The translations under genes were made by a program, and so were the position numbers. Shown in pieces: positions 10,601 to 21,000 of a stretch of DNA of 64,000 nucleotides. The notes under the pieces were generated by a model. The model was not told the origin of the DNA and did not search any database. It worked only from the letters and a program-made list of their open reading frames with translations. The DNA is taken from positions 1,330,001 to 1,394,000 of the forward strand of contig JAUIRK010000953.1 of assembly GCA_030549495.1 (NCBI GenBank), given 5' to 3'. Numbering within the stretch: the first letter of the stretch is position 1; the number at the start of each line of letters is the position of its first letter. Source of the stretch: Nectonema munidae. Its lineage: Eukaryota > Nematomorpha > Nectonematoida > Nectonematidae.

Positions 10601-12536
10601 AGGAAGAAACAAGATGATGTCGTGCGCCAAGCTATGGAGAAGAAGGTGAGTGGAAAAAAAAGTAGAGGGAGGCAGGGTAAAAGATGGAAGGACGGACTGA
10701 AGGAGCAACTGAAGCAGCTTGGACTGACCGAAGAGGATGCGCAAGACAGGGAAAAATGGAGAAAGCGGATCTCAGCCACCGACCCCCAACTGGGGGACAA
10801 GGAGTAGTCAAAGAAGAACATATGGAATTAGTAAAATTAGAACAAATTAATATAGCATACTCTAAAATTGCCTCATTGCAATTACAATGTTCATCTTGCA
10901 GGTAAGCCTTCAAAATAGTACAAATTTGGGACTAAAAGAAAAGTAAAAATTTTATTCCAAAAGATCAAAAAAAATTTAAAAAGGTTACTTGAAAGTGAAC
11001 AACTTGTGCAAAATTTTCAGAATACTCTTTAACTTCGAGGTAAAAAGAAACTAAAATATTTCAATTCAAAAGTACAAATTCACAGACAAAATCTTATGAG
11101 AAGTATAATGTATTAAATAACTTCTTCAATAAAAACTACCAAACTAACATAAATAAAAAATATATATCTTTCAAAGTTCTTTAACTAACCATCTAATAAT
11201 AACAAGTACAGTATTTAAATGACTAATGGAAATATTCTAATTAGTTTTACTCAACTTCAAAATGGCTATTGTTAAATATAAAAGTCAGCTTTGATAAAAA
11301 TAATGATTTATTAGCTTTCAAAAAATCAATAAATAAAACAAATAAATTTCCAAATAATTAAATCACAAAATCGAAAGTTCATCTCTTCAAAATCGATTTG
11401 TAAATGGAAGTTATCTTGCCTTTCATAATATAATGAAAAATTACACATAGAGGTGACAAAAAACTAGAAATTTTTGTTTTTACATCGAAATTTTTTAAGA
11501 AAAAATTTACACAAAATTTCACACGTAACTTATTTGTAAAAAAAGCTAGAAAAGATTTTAATAATAAAATTAAAGATTAAGCAGGAATCATTATCTACAA
11601 AAACAAAAAAGAGAGATAGCGTCTTGTATTGGCAAATGTTTGATTGCAAAGGTAACTATTTTATTTTCAAAAATAAAAGTGAACCAATCTACACATTGGA
11701 ACATCTCAGTATGAGAAAGAAGGATTATTATTGAACAATTTTGTTGATATTGTGGTCTTTAAAGAATTAATCAGTATTAAACTTTTTAAAAAAAAATTGA
11801 TCGAATCCGAAGAGAAAATAATGGACGATTTGATTCACACGATACTATGAATGTTTAGCTTTAAAATTTAAATATCAAGAATAAACCATACTTTAGTATA
11901 AGAATTTTCACCGCAGGTTGTGACATAAAACCTATTCATACAACATATATATTAACATTTTTAGTTCTAACAATTTTAAAAGAAATTTTCGGTGATAACA
12001 TAAAGAAAATTAAATTAATTATTAATTTCGGATTTCCTCAACATCTAAAACTTTTTTAAAACACGTTGAAGATGAAGAAAATAAGGAAATGATAAATTTA
12101 TGCAAAATACCAAAACTTTGCGTAGAATTAATGAATACAAGACTTCCCAGTTTTTCACAAAAATATGATTGATGCCTCTAAAGTTCAAAATAAAAAAAGG
12201 ATAAAAGGAATCCACTTAAATGATGAATTCAATAGAAGTGTATATACCTCATCAAGTTTGATCACATCGCGCTTCAAATGAAGGATATCAACATTCAATC
12301 TGGATATCTTGGAAGAGAACGACTCAAACTTAAAAAGAAAATTGTAAAGTTTTAGAGAATGAAGACGTAATGATTTGCTAGTTATTTGGATTGATTGAAA
12401 TCTCATTGAGAAATGCTCAAACTTTAGAAAGTTTGTTTTGAAGCTGCATTAGACGAAATCGGTCTTTCTTACGGTCTTCGGATGGCAGTGAAGATCGAAT
12501 ACAAGAAAAGTTACGATTTAAAATATTGGAGCACAT
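1128..12536 (-). CDS. UTP20: UTP20 (small-subunit processome HEAT-like scaffold), 5' part, 14 exons
   Basis: UTP20 (DRIM) is a very large nucleolar protein of the U3 snoRNP/SSU processome needed for early pre-18S rRNA cleavage. Exons on the minus strand, high to low: 12536-12423, 12328-12248, 12177-12111, 11050-10989, 10931-10861, 9976-9764, 8832-8748, 8006-7947, 7878-7801, 7731-7561, 6343-6179, 5146-1714, 1657-1519, 1466-about 1128. All have GT-AG borders, and phases match at every join except 6179/5146. Recognisable UTP20 segments include LVVEIARDLQDDFYAHF, TSFTTLTYLIKYLWR, KRFASESFAFVLRK, LLGNLSTNLTLLWKP, HRKDLMPLLMRLLFSRILK and IGRQILCQVFE, in the order found in the human protein as I recall it. 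About 1,690 codons are present against roughly 2,785 in human, so the 3' part lies beyond the left edge. Introns contain several transposable elements, none in an exon. The join 6179/5146 leaves a phase mismatch and room for about 40 residues, so a short exon is probably missing from this model. Confidence 0.92.
1714..5146 (-). CDS. UTP20: UTP20 giant internal exon
   Basis: This exon carries 1,143 in-frame codons between a strong acceptor (TTTCTTTCAG) and the donor AAG|GTATTT. It holds the centre of UTP20, including the start of the DRIM domain: LLGNLSTNLTLLWKPLT corresponds to the human 'LLGxLYxNFxxLWDPV' motif. Further on are PNIQ-like helical repeats (SPTIQSATLSCLSSFK), the PYEENFKRLLD segment and MPLLMRLLFSRIL. 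The predicted structure is all-helical HEAT-like repeat with no enzyme motif, as in the family. The exon is unusually long for an otherwise multi-exon gene whose neighbouring exons are 60-340 bp. No stop interrupts it, which argues that the gene is active. Codon use is AT-rich like the surroundings. Confidence 0.93.
5231..5946 (+). mobile_element. pogo/Tigger-like MITE with transposase C-terminal remnant
   Basis: The ends form inverted repeats. CGTATATTTCGGTGTATAAG is at the left, and its near-perfect complement lies at 5922-5946 (about 24 of 26 bases match over the longer repeat). An ORF fragment at 5343-5420 reads DETVNDDLFGELFASDEDD and ends FEGF-stop, which resembles the acidic C-terminal tail of pogo-type DDE transposases. 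A G-run of 14 or more lies at about 5896-5910. The element sits in the UTP20 intron between the exons ending at 6179 and starting at 5146. This is a deletion derivative that needed an autonomous relative to move. Confidence 0.7.
6451..7078. mobile_element. hAT-like non-autonomous element
   Basis: Terminal inverted repeats are CAGGGGCGGATCTAGA at the left and, read inward from the right, CAGTGGCGGATTCAGA. CAG-type ends and about 0.6 kb length suit a hAT MITE. The flanking 8-mers (atatagca and acttaaca) agree at only 5 of 8 positions, so the target duplication is eroded. It lies inside a UTP20 intron. No transposase frame was recognised. Confidence 0.6.
9068..9385. repeat. Satellite-like tandem repeat, about 147-153 bp unit
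   Basis: The motif caggtttgattgatt recurs at about 9069, 9222 and 9369. Two full intervening units contain shared blocks such as gtgcaaaaaactttatataa and gagctgtcatatgtaaatca. The units are about 90% alike by eye. The same sequence family occurs as about 1.4 units at 32390-32600. It lies in a UTP20 intron. Confidence 0.85.
10559..10810 (+). mobile_element. LINE ORF2 C-terminal tail
   Basis: An open frame reads KLGWFGHVLRKKQDD, then GRQGKRWKDGLKEQL, then LGLTEEDAQDREKWRKRI and a stop at 10805-10807. This is the characteristic C-terminus of CR1/RTE-like or Jockey-like reverse transcriptases. Its base composition is much more GC-rich than the surrounding intron, so it is likely a recent insertion. 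It differs from the LINE family at 400-1078. Only the 3' end is present, as expected for a 5'-truncated copy. It lies between two UTP20 exons (10861 and 9976). Confidence 0.85.
12248..12536 (-). CDS. UTP20: UTP20 exons 1-2, translation start
   Basis: I prefer the start ATG at 12536. It opens a 38-codon, Lys/Arg-rich exon ending at 12423 (donor GTTTGA), followed by a 94-bp intron with a strong polypyrimidine acceptor (TTTTCTTTTTAAG). Exon 2, 12328-12248, encodes FESFSSKISRLNVDILHLKRD, matching the conserved N-terminal 'FxxFxxRlxxxNIDIiH' of UTP20. Both phases are zero. The alternative is an unspliced start at the ATG at 12406, which reads through the 94-bp intron in frame; it lacks the basic leader but cannot be excluded from sequence. 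The donor is not a strong consensus, so this start is moderately supported. The following exon (12177-12111) contains SYFCEKLGSL and matches the next segment of the family. Confidence 0.65.
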
Positions 12537-12708
12537 CTTGTATGCACAGGAAGGTGTTTTTATTTTAATTAACATATCATTTTGGAATTAAGAATTTTTT
12601 AGTCCTGCAACTCATCATTTTTCAGCGCATTCGATTTCCTATAAAACTGATTAAAACTTAAAAATAGTATTTTTACTTTCTAAAAATCTTAATTTCTTTA
12701 ATTTTAAC

Positions 12709-13369
12709 TAGTGTTGGAACGAATAATCCGAAATTGTGTTTTTTTAATATTGGAATCGGAATAGCAACGAAACATTTCATTAGTACCTTACGATACCTCA
12801 GTCCCAAATCATTTTATTTTAATTCGTTAACGACCAGAATAATCAGACGATATCTAGTGTAAAGCAGAAGATTTGTATTAAAAAGCATTGATAAACGCAG
12901 ACGATTCACATGTTTGTAAAGTCCACATATGTCGATAACCGGTTAAGGAGTATATAAAAAAGTTAAATATATATATACGTATTTTAACATTTAAATAAAT
13001 TTAGTTTAAATTTCTACAAAAAAAATATTTGGACTTTTAGGTAATAACTTTTGTAACATCGTCTCTCCGAATGAGTTATATCAAATCTTACATCTAGCAA
13101 AATATGAACAGAAAGTTGAATCTTGTCTCCCTAAGCATTAGTATCAAAATATGCAAACTTTAGAATATAAACCACCGTAGTATACAGGTAGGAGATGACA
13201 ATCAGGTTATCTACCCGCGTTAAACCGTACACGTTATGAGAATATTTATATTGTGTTGTTTTTTAATAGATGAAGGAAGTAGAAAGCTCTTTCCATTTTT
13301 TCCAGAAGTTTCCGAATCGGCATCGGAATTTTTTTAGGAATCGGAATCTTTGGCATCGTCATATCACTA
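12709..13369. mobile_element. hAT-like element with 8-bp target duplication
   Basis: The left end is TAGTGTTGGAACGA and the right end, read inward, TAGTGATATGACGA (10 of 14 identical). The flanks attttaac and tttttagc match at 6 of 8 positions. The interior has repeated 'atcggaatc' motifs and no transposase frame. It is interrupted at 12823-12942 by a piggyBac-like MITE, so it is the older of the two. A related right end (cgtcccatcacta) is at 16701-16713. Confidence 0.6.
12823..12942. mobile_element. piggyBac-like MITE (family B) with TTAA duplication
   Basis: The element is flanked on both sides by TTAA (12819-12822 and 12943-12946), the diagnostic piggyBac target site. The sequence TCGTTAACGACCAG ... 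GGTCGATAACCGG... closely resembles the copies at 59621-59748 and 61208-61357. It shares the internal motifs agacgatatcta and ataaacgcagacgat with those copies. Length is 120 bp, with no coding capacity. Confidence 0.75.
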
Positions 13370-14285
13370 TTTTTAGCATAGGTTAACAAATCGTCAAAAA
13401 TAGACCAAAAAGTGAGGGTTCTCCAACATTTATTACTTCATGTAACCCTTGAAATAATTTAAATCTTTTAAGGAACCATATTTAAATCATATATTTTAAG
13501 CCTTTTATTTTATTACAGTGTTTGAAATCGAAAGAAAAGATGATTAGATTCACGACAAAATAAAGGATTAGGAATTTAGCGAACGAAAAAATGGAAAAAA
13601 TTAAAAAATCATTCGATTCATTTCAAATAAATTATATATTTGGAATCAGCGTATCAAAGTATCAAACCCTATCAGAATACCCTTTTAAATTTTTATTTTT
13701 TATTTTTAAATTTTCGATTTTTTAGCGGGCAAAAATTATGACTTCACATATACACAACAAATATACAAGTATTATACATTTTTAGAATCCTCTCAGCATT
13801 CTATTTAATAATTTCAATGTTTTATTCAATTATTTTATATCGTTTAGAAAAAAAAATTATTTTTCTTAAAAATTTACTTAAAACAGGGATTTCTTTGCGA
13901 GCAATATTAATGATTCACTGTCCAACAATTTTTAATTTTCAAAAAACTACTAGGCTAAGAGTAGCTGATTTTAGTAATTTTAGTGCGCTGATTCCGAATC
14001 TGCAAAGCGTTTTTCTCTATCGGGTCTCAATTTTTCGTAAATCCCATACTAAAATTTTATATTTATTATAAATTGAGGATTTTTAGACCAAATACTATAT
14101 ATAGTTTAACTTAATTAATTTAAATGATTGTTTACCATATTTTATTAATATACAGTTATATTTAGATTTGCAAAGAAAATATACCATTTTAACTATTTAT
14201 GTTTCGATTTAACATCATAAAATGTTTCAAAAAGTTGGAAAAATAACTTAAATAGCATAAACGAAACAAATATAACCGGTGAGCT
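13370..14285. other. AT-rich intergenic DNA, nothing recognised
   Basis: No conserved frame or terminal repeat was recognised. Short open frames here are of a length expected by chance. Confidence 0.5.
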
Positions 14286-15225
14286 GTCTTTAACGGTACT
14301 TATGTCTTATGCTTGCTACCGGGCTCATCAGGTTGCTCCCCTTTCCTTTGTAACAAGTTTCCATTGCAGCTATGTCTTGGTGAAATCGTTCACCTTGTTC
14401 ATCACTTAGATATGATGGATTTTCTAAAAAAAATGAAAGATGGGAGTGGAGAAAATGGAGCTTTAGCGACATGTTACATCCCGATCTCTGATACGATTTG
14501 ATCAAATCAGCCACTAAAACTTCATAATCCGCAGACTTATGCTTTCCCAAAAAACTATTGCATACTCGCTTGAAGCTAACCCATGCTGTTAGTTCCAGTT
14601 CAGTGATAGTAACATCTAAAGCGTTAAGAATAAGTTTTCAAATCTGTGGAACAACAAAAACACCTTCCTTTACTTTTGCATCATTTAATTTGGGAAACTT
14701 TTCTCTCATAAAAGCAGGTTTATCATTTTCTAGGGCTTTTACAAATCGCTTGATTAACCCTAATTTAATATGCAATGGAGGGAGAATGATTTTTTCTTTT
14801 CCGACCAGTTGTTCTCGAATGACGTTGTGGGAGCCTGGCGTACCGCCGTCTCTTGGTTCCCATTCTGAACGTATGTAATGTTCTTTTTTGCGCGGCTATC
14901 CCATCTGCAAAGGAAACACATATATTTTGTGAAACCTAATTGAAGTCCACCCAAAATTGCAACCACTTTTAAATCACAACAGATTTGCCATTTATCCTCT
15001 TTGTACTTTATCTTTTCTAGAATAAATGCCAAATCTTCGTAATTCTCTTTTAAAACCACCGGATGGGCAACTGGAATCGATGGTAGGGCGTTTCCATTAC
15101 GTAGAAGTACAGCTTTTGTACTGTAAAGTGAAGAATCGATAAACAGTCTCCATTCAGTAGGGTCATAGCTCCAATTCAAATCCATGAATAATAGTCCAAG
15201 AATGTTATTACAATATGACAAATTA
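14286..15225 (-). mobile_element. Fossil of an unclassified repeat-associated protein gene (GERFHQDI family)
   Basis: Two minus-strand blocks, about 15221-14760 and 14550-14290, lie in the order expected for one protein. They encode GLQLGFTKYMCFLCRWDSRA upstream and KLHFLHSHL followed by SDEQGERFHQDI downstream. I recall such 'CRWDSRA ... LHSHLxFFPEN ... GERFHQDI' proteins as multi-copy, uncharacterised entries in several invertebrate genomes, which suggests a mobile origin. I cannot assign it to a known transposon class. The copy is incomplete and non-functional. No terminal repeats were found around it. Confidence 0.5.
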
Positions 15226-15624
15226 TTGTCATATTTTGTAAAAGTGATCAGAACGCGACCTGAACTTACTCACTCGAACATCTTTATGCAGCAAATTCTT
15301 TTCTTGTAGCCGCGAATTGTTTTTACAAGTTCATTTTTTTACATTTTTTTTTTTACATTTGTTTTACATTTTCATTTATGTAAGTATTATATCTAGCTGA
15401 AAATAAAAAAAAGATATATATGTATGTTAGATATATTAGGTAATTTTGAAACTGGCGTGCAAGTGTCAAATTTACATAATAATGTAAAATTTTCAATCAC
15501 GATTTACAAAACATTGAGACCTAATAGCCAAAAATGAGTGTCATTTTCTTAATCTACACAAAAAATTAGCCCAGAAAAGATCCTTCTCTGTTCAGTAATT
15601 TTTTGGTTGTTGGACGACAGTGTT

Positions 15625-15866
15625 ATTATTATTATTAGGAGTACCAATGATCTTTATTGGTACTAATAATCTTTGCGGATGATTTAATGAATATTAGGGG
15701 TATCAATGATCTTTATTAGGACCTAGAATCTCGGGGGTTCCAATGATCTTTAACAGGACCTAGAATCACAGTACCAATGATCTTCAACAGGAGTCAGGAC
15801 CTATAATCGCAGTACCATTGATCTTTAACTGGACCTAGAATCAGAAGGACCCAGAATCCTACGTCT
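15625..15866. repeat. Degenerate minisatellite
   Basis: At least five imperfect units of about 35-45 bp share 'gtaccaatgatctttaac' and 'aggacctagaatc'. The array begins after a TTA microsatellite and ends at the ggacccagaatcc motif. It lies in intergenic DNA with no associated gene. Confidence 0.8.
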
Positions 15867-15897
15867 CAAGCGAAGCAGGGGACAAACAGGCTTATCC

Positions 15898-16713
15898 TAG
15901 TGAATGATAATAAATATCATTTAAAAATGGATGAATTATAAATCAGAATCGAAATCGTGAGAATCTGGATTTTTCATGTATCGGAATAGGAATCGCATGG
16001 GAAAAGTTTACAGCTACCTCCCGATACCTTGTCTCGATTCTTCAATGAATTATATAAAATATATGAATCAATGAATGATAATAAATAAAATTTAATGATG
16101 GAAAGATGATAAATCAGAATCGCATGGGAAAAGTTTACAGCTACCCCCGATACCTTGTCTTGATTCTTCAATTATTTTTTGAAAAAAAATTTTTATTAAA
16201 TAAACAAAGCTAACATTGTTGAATACTCTTATAAACGTTTTTCTTCAATACTGACTATAGTCAAAAAGTGTAAGAGGAGCACTTAGATTTTAGACGTATT
16301 TGAAGTCCAAATGATATTTAGAATAGCTTTTCTACATGATTGCATAATAATAATAATAATCTAGAATATAGATACTAGTAAGCTTTTGAATTTCATCAAA
16401 AATTCGGTTTTGTTTAAGTTCTATTTATGGGAAATTGGCTGTTAAAGATTCTTTCTTTTTAGAATTTTTCTTCTGACTACGTAATGAATAGAAGGTAAAA
16501 TAAGTAATACTGTTAAAATTTGTTAAAGTGAATTTGTGTTAATTATACGAATATATAAAAATTTTGATGTTTTCCCAACTTAATAAAAGATCATTTATAA
16601 TTACTTAATCGATCTGTGAAAATATAAAGTTTCAAATTAAAAATAATCGGTATCGACATCGTGTATTTTTTAAGATCGGAATCTTAAAAAACGTTAGTAA
16701 CGTCCCATCACTA
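15898..16713. mobile_element. hAT-like remnant with an internal tandem duplication
   Basis: A block of about 150 bp is present twice (about 15900-16047 and 16070-16172); both copies share 'gcatgggaaaagtttacag' and 'gataccttgtct.gattctt'. The stretch ends at 16701-16713 with cgtcccatcacta, which resembles the right end of the hAT-like element at 12709-13369. The matching left end was not found, so the left limit is uncertain. Confidence 0.45.
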
Positions 16714-17239
16714 TATGTGATATTAATCTATAAATTTATATACTCGTTTACAAAAGCATACTAATTTTTTTTTAATTTACTATCACATTTACAAATGCAT
16801 ACTAACTTTTTTTAAATTTACTATCACGTTTACAAAGCTTTTCTGCAGGATTGAGGATACTTAAAAAAAGGTTTAGTAACGTTTATCCCAAAATAACCAA
16901 AAAAATATATAAACTATAAGGAGTTAAAAAAAAAGTAAATATACTTTAAACGTTTTTATCTTTTTGTTCTCTAACGGACTTTTATTAATAGACTTTTTTT
17001 TTAATTTCATTTAAATTTTTAAAAAATTAATTCAAAAAATTGAATCACTAAGATGACATTTTAGTGACAGATTTAAATTATAATAAAAAAATACTTTTTA
17101 AATTTTTTACCCACTACTTAGTTTAATTATATTTATTTTTATATATTTTCTTAATACTGTAATAAAGGAAATGCAAAGAATTCCTTTTTGGCTGTAAACT
17201 ATCTAGCATAAGACCGTGAACTAACAAAGATATGAGAAA
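16714..17239. other. AT-rich DNA, nothing recognised
   Basis: Two short copies of an 'actattcacattt/acaaa.gcatactaa' type motif occur around 16740-16830. No coding or terminal-repeat signal was seen. Confidence 0.45.
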
Positions 17240-18062
17240 TACAGTCGACTCTCCCAAAACCCACACTTTGGAAAACCGAATCTCACTCTAAACCGAACTT
17301 TATTTCCAGTCCAAAATTATTTTTGATGATTGGTTATTAACTCTTCTTATGAATACCGAATTATCTACAATTCCGAATCTTTAAACAGGTTGAAACTTAT
17401 ATTCTAGAAAACAGAACTTATCACAAAAAAAGCTTTTAGGAGATAAAAAAAGCCAAACTTTTTTTTTAAGAACGATATCAGTTTAGTAATTACGATTTAA
17501 AAAAATTACAGTACATTTTGTATTTTTTAGTAAGAACTTTTTAGCACTTTGATAAAACGATGTTTTTTTCAGATAAATCTTTTTTTTTCATTTTTTCTTA
17601 AATACGGTAAAACTTACTTATCCTAACCTACCCTAGAATAGTGAATAGATAATCTGAAATAAATAAATTTACTTTAAACAGTAAAGGTTTTTACTGTAGT
17701 TAACATTTTTATAATTATTTATTGTTTTTCAAATTTTTATTAGAAAAACCTTCTAACTAAAATAAATGATATCCATTAATTTCTAATAATCGAAAGCATT
17801 AATCAGTTTAGCATTTTGATTACTTTTGATAAATATAAAAAAATATTAGTTCAAAATCTTTGAGACATGGTATTTTTTGGATTGGTAAGGATGTCAAAGC
17901 ACTTTCCAAAATCAATTGATATGCTTGCAAACTGCTTGTTAAAGATTAGTTGAAGATCGTTTGAGAGCGTTGTTGAAAGCTTGAAGACGGTTTAAGCTTG
18001 GCAAGGGGGATGGAAATAAAGTGAGAGATTTCTAAAATATAAGTAAAAGAAACTAAGTGTGC

Positions 18063-21000
18063 TTAATGAGGATGCGTTAGTAGGATGGGTTCTATGGTTT
18101 TAATCGAAGAAGATAGTGCGTTTAATAAATTGGGGTGGAAGAGGATTTGGCTGAAGTTGGTTGGAAAGTGGCCTAGAGTTTTGATGCACGAGTTTATCAT
18201 TGTGTGTCGATAGGAGATGAAAAAAGGGCATATGAATAATAGATGATAAGGTGTTTCTAAAGGGTCGTTGCAGAAACGGCAGGTTTGATTGTCGGTGAGT
18301 TTGATGTGATATAGATATGATTTACAGGGGCAGTGACCTGAAAACCATCTTATTATGGATCGCGATGGGGTGAAATTGTTGATGGCCCAAGTTTGGTGAA
18401 TTGCTTTTATATCCGGTATATCTGAGAGCGTGGTGTTGGAGGACTTGGTGATAATCTGTTGCCATTGATTAAATGTGTGTATGGTGAGGTTTTGAGTGAG
18501 AACGTCGGGGTTTATGGAAGTTAGGTGTGGTGTGTGTGTTTTGGAAAGGGCTTGTTTAGCGAGCAAATCTACGCGTATGTTTTCTTGTATGTTGGAATGA
18601 GCAGGGCACCAGAGAATAGAAATCGTGAAAAGAGAAGAGAGAGAACGCAGTTTTGAGAATAGGATTGAGGTGTGGAAAGGAATGTTTCTGTGAAGATATA
18701 GGTCACGTGTAATTTTCTGTGAGTCTGTGTAGAAATGGATGTGGGTGAACTGTTTGAACAGGTGAATGTTATGGGTAATGTGATAGCAGGAGGCGATTAA
18801 GGCTGTGCATTCAGCATCATATGTCGTGGTCAAGTGGTTTAATGGAGAATTTGAGGAATGGAAGGGAATTAGAGAGTCGCCTGCGTGGAGAGCGTATGCG
18901 AAAGCGCATCTGTTTATTGATTTGGCTGCATCTGTGAAAATTCTGAGTGTAGAGAGGTTTGAGAGTTGTCTGATCTCTTTTATGTGGGTAATTGCGGTGT
19001 CCTTATTGGGATAAATTGTGATGTTGTATGGAAGAGATGACGATGGGTGTGTTAGTGTGGCTGGATGAACTTTTTGGTGTACGAGGTATTTTTGCAGGTG
19101 TGGGAGTGCTTTATGGAGAAGGATTGTGTATGGGTGTATGGCGTTGGAGGGTAGGTGGAGTATGGAGGCTGAAGAGGGAGGTAGTAAGGATTTGTATATC
19201 TTGACGTAATGTTTGATGAGTGTGCTTTTCAAATGAATGAGAAGGGGCGGGCATTTTATCATGAACTCTAAAGAAGAAGTGGAAGTTGTGCGGAAAGCTT
19301 TTGAAATTGTTAAAAGACTAAGGCGATGGATTTTAAAAAGAAAAGTCAGGGTTGTGGGATGATCGAGTGATGACCCCCAGGATAGAATGCCATATTGAAG
19401 TGATGGAAGTATGAGTGATTTGTAAATAAAAAGAGAGTGGTGGATACTGAGGCCCCATTTGTATGAAATGGCTGCTCTTAATTGAAATAAGGTCTTGGTG
19501 AGTTTTGTGTAAATGTTTTTGAAGTGTGTAGACCATTTCAAATTGGTTTGAAAGGTGAGACCCAAGTATTTAGTGGTTCTTGCGGGTTGTATGAGAGTTG
19601 TGTTGTTGATGCGTAGGGGTAGATGCGGAGAATGTTTGCGCGTAAAATGCATTAGTGTGGTTTTGGATGTGTTAAAGGTGATTTTGAGTGAATTAGCGGT
19701 GAAGTTTAAAGCGTTGAAAAGGGATGAGATGCGCTGAATGTTTTCGGGTTGTGTGTTCGAGGAAAAGGAAAATAGCAGGTCATCTGAGAAGCATTGTGAG
19801 AAGTGTGCGTTTGAGTCGAGGATGTCGAGAAGAGGGTTTATCAAGATAAGCCAGAGAATGTCGGAGAGGCATCCTCCTTGAGGGGTAGAGAGTGATAGCA
19901 AGTGAACTGCACGTGTTGATTTTTCGCGAAAAACTAAAGCTCGATTTTTAGATAGTTGTGTATGAATTTAATCATGTAGGGTGGATATTTTTTGAGATGC
20001 ATGTTCAGAAGGATTGCGGGGTGCCAGGCGCTGTTAAATGCATTATCAATGTCTAGAAATAGGACTGTAGCGGTTTTGTGGGATGTGATGGAGTGTTGAA
20101 GGTGTTCAGTTAGTTTTGATAAGGCTGACTCGGTGTTTCGATGAGGAAGATAGGCAAACTGGGAGGGATGGATGAGGTTGTTTTGAGTAATGTAGTGGAC
20201 GAGCCTTCTTCGAAGGATTTTTTCTAGGATTTTGCCGAGGACGGGAAGAATGGTAATGGGTCTCCAGTTTTTGAGTTCTGATAGATCTTTGTGGGGTTTT
20301 GGTAAAAAAATAACTTTTCCTATTTTCCATAATGAAGGAAAAAAGGAGAGGGTTATGCAAGCGTTGTATATGTTGATTAAGTGTTTTTCTAAGAGATGGA
20401 TTGACTTTTTAATGTGATTTGTGGAGATTAAATCGAGGCTTGTGGCTGAGCTGGGTCGGAGCGAGTTTACTGCGTGTGAGAGTTCAGATGATGTTATGGC
20501 TGGGAAGTGATGGATGGTTAGCGATGTTGTGAGTGTGAGTGAGGAGGAGCGTAATGCGGCTTGATATGGATCATCAGAGAGGGGGTTGTCGGCAGGAAAA
20601 AAGGAAGAGAGAAAAGGTGGATTTATTTGAATTGAATCGGCGTTTGGGTCTGGAAGTAGTTTGTGGAAATCGGCTGTAGGCTTTTTTGACTTGATGATTT
20701 TGTTGATGGTGGACCATGGATTGGATGATGTGGATGAGGTAAAACTAATCCATGCATTTCGCTTTGCAGTTTTTATTGAGCTGAGGTAGAGTTGTCGAGT
20801 GTGTGTGTAAAATGTGATGTTCAAGGGTGAGGGGTTTTTCCTCAAGTTTTTGAGGGCCCGGCGTAGTGTTTTCTTTTGTTGGCTCAGGGCTGGTGTCCAA
20901 AAATAAGCATTTTTTCTTTGGGGATAGGGCTTTGAAGGGGTGGACGAGTTTATCGAAGTAGTTAGAGCGTTGTTTATGTTGCGAGCGGCTTCTTCTGTGG

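Noticed and set aside
10465-10913. Minus-strand Ser/Cys/Pro-rich frames
   Set aside because: The Ser/Cys-rich part is the complement of the LINE tail. Only 10931-10861 is real coding sequence (a UTP20 exon) within this range.
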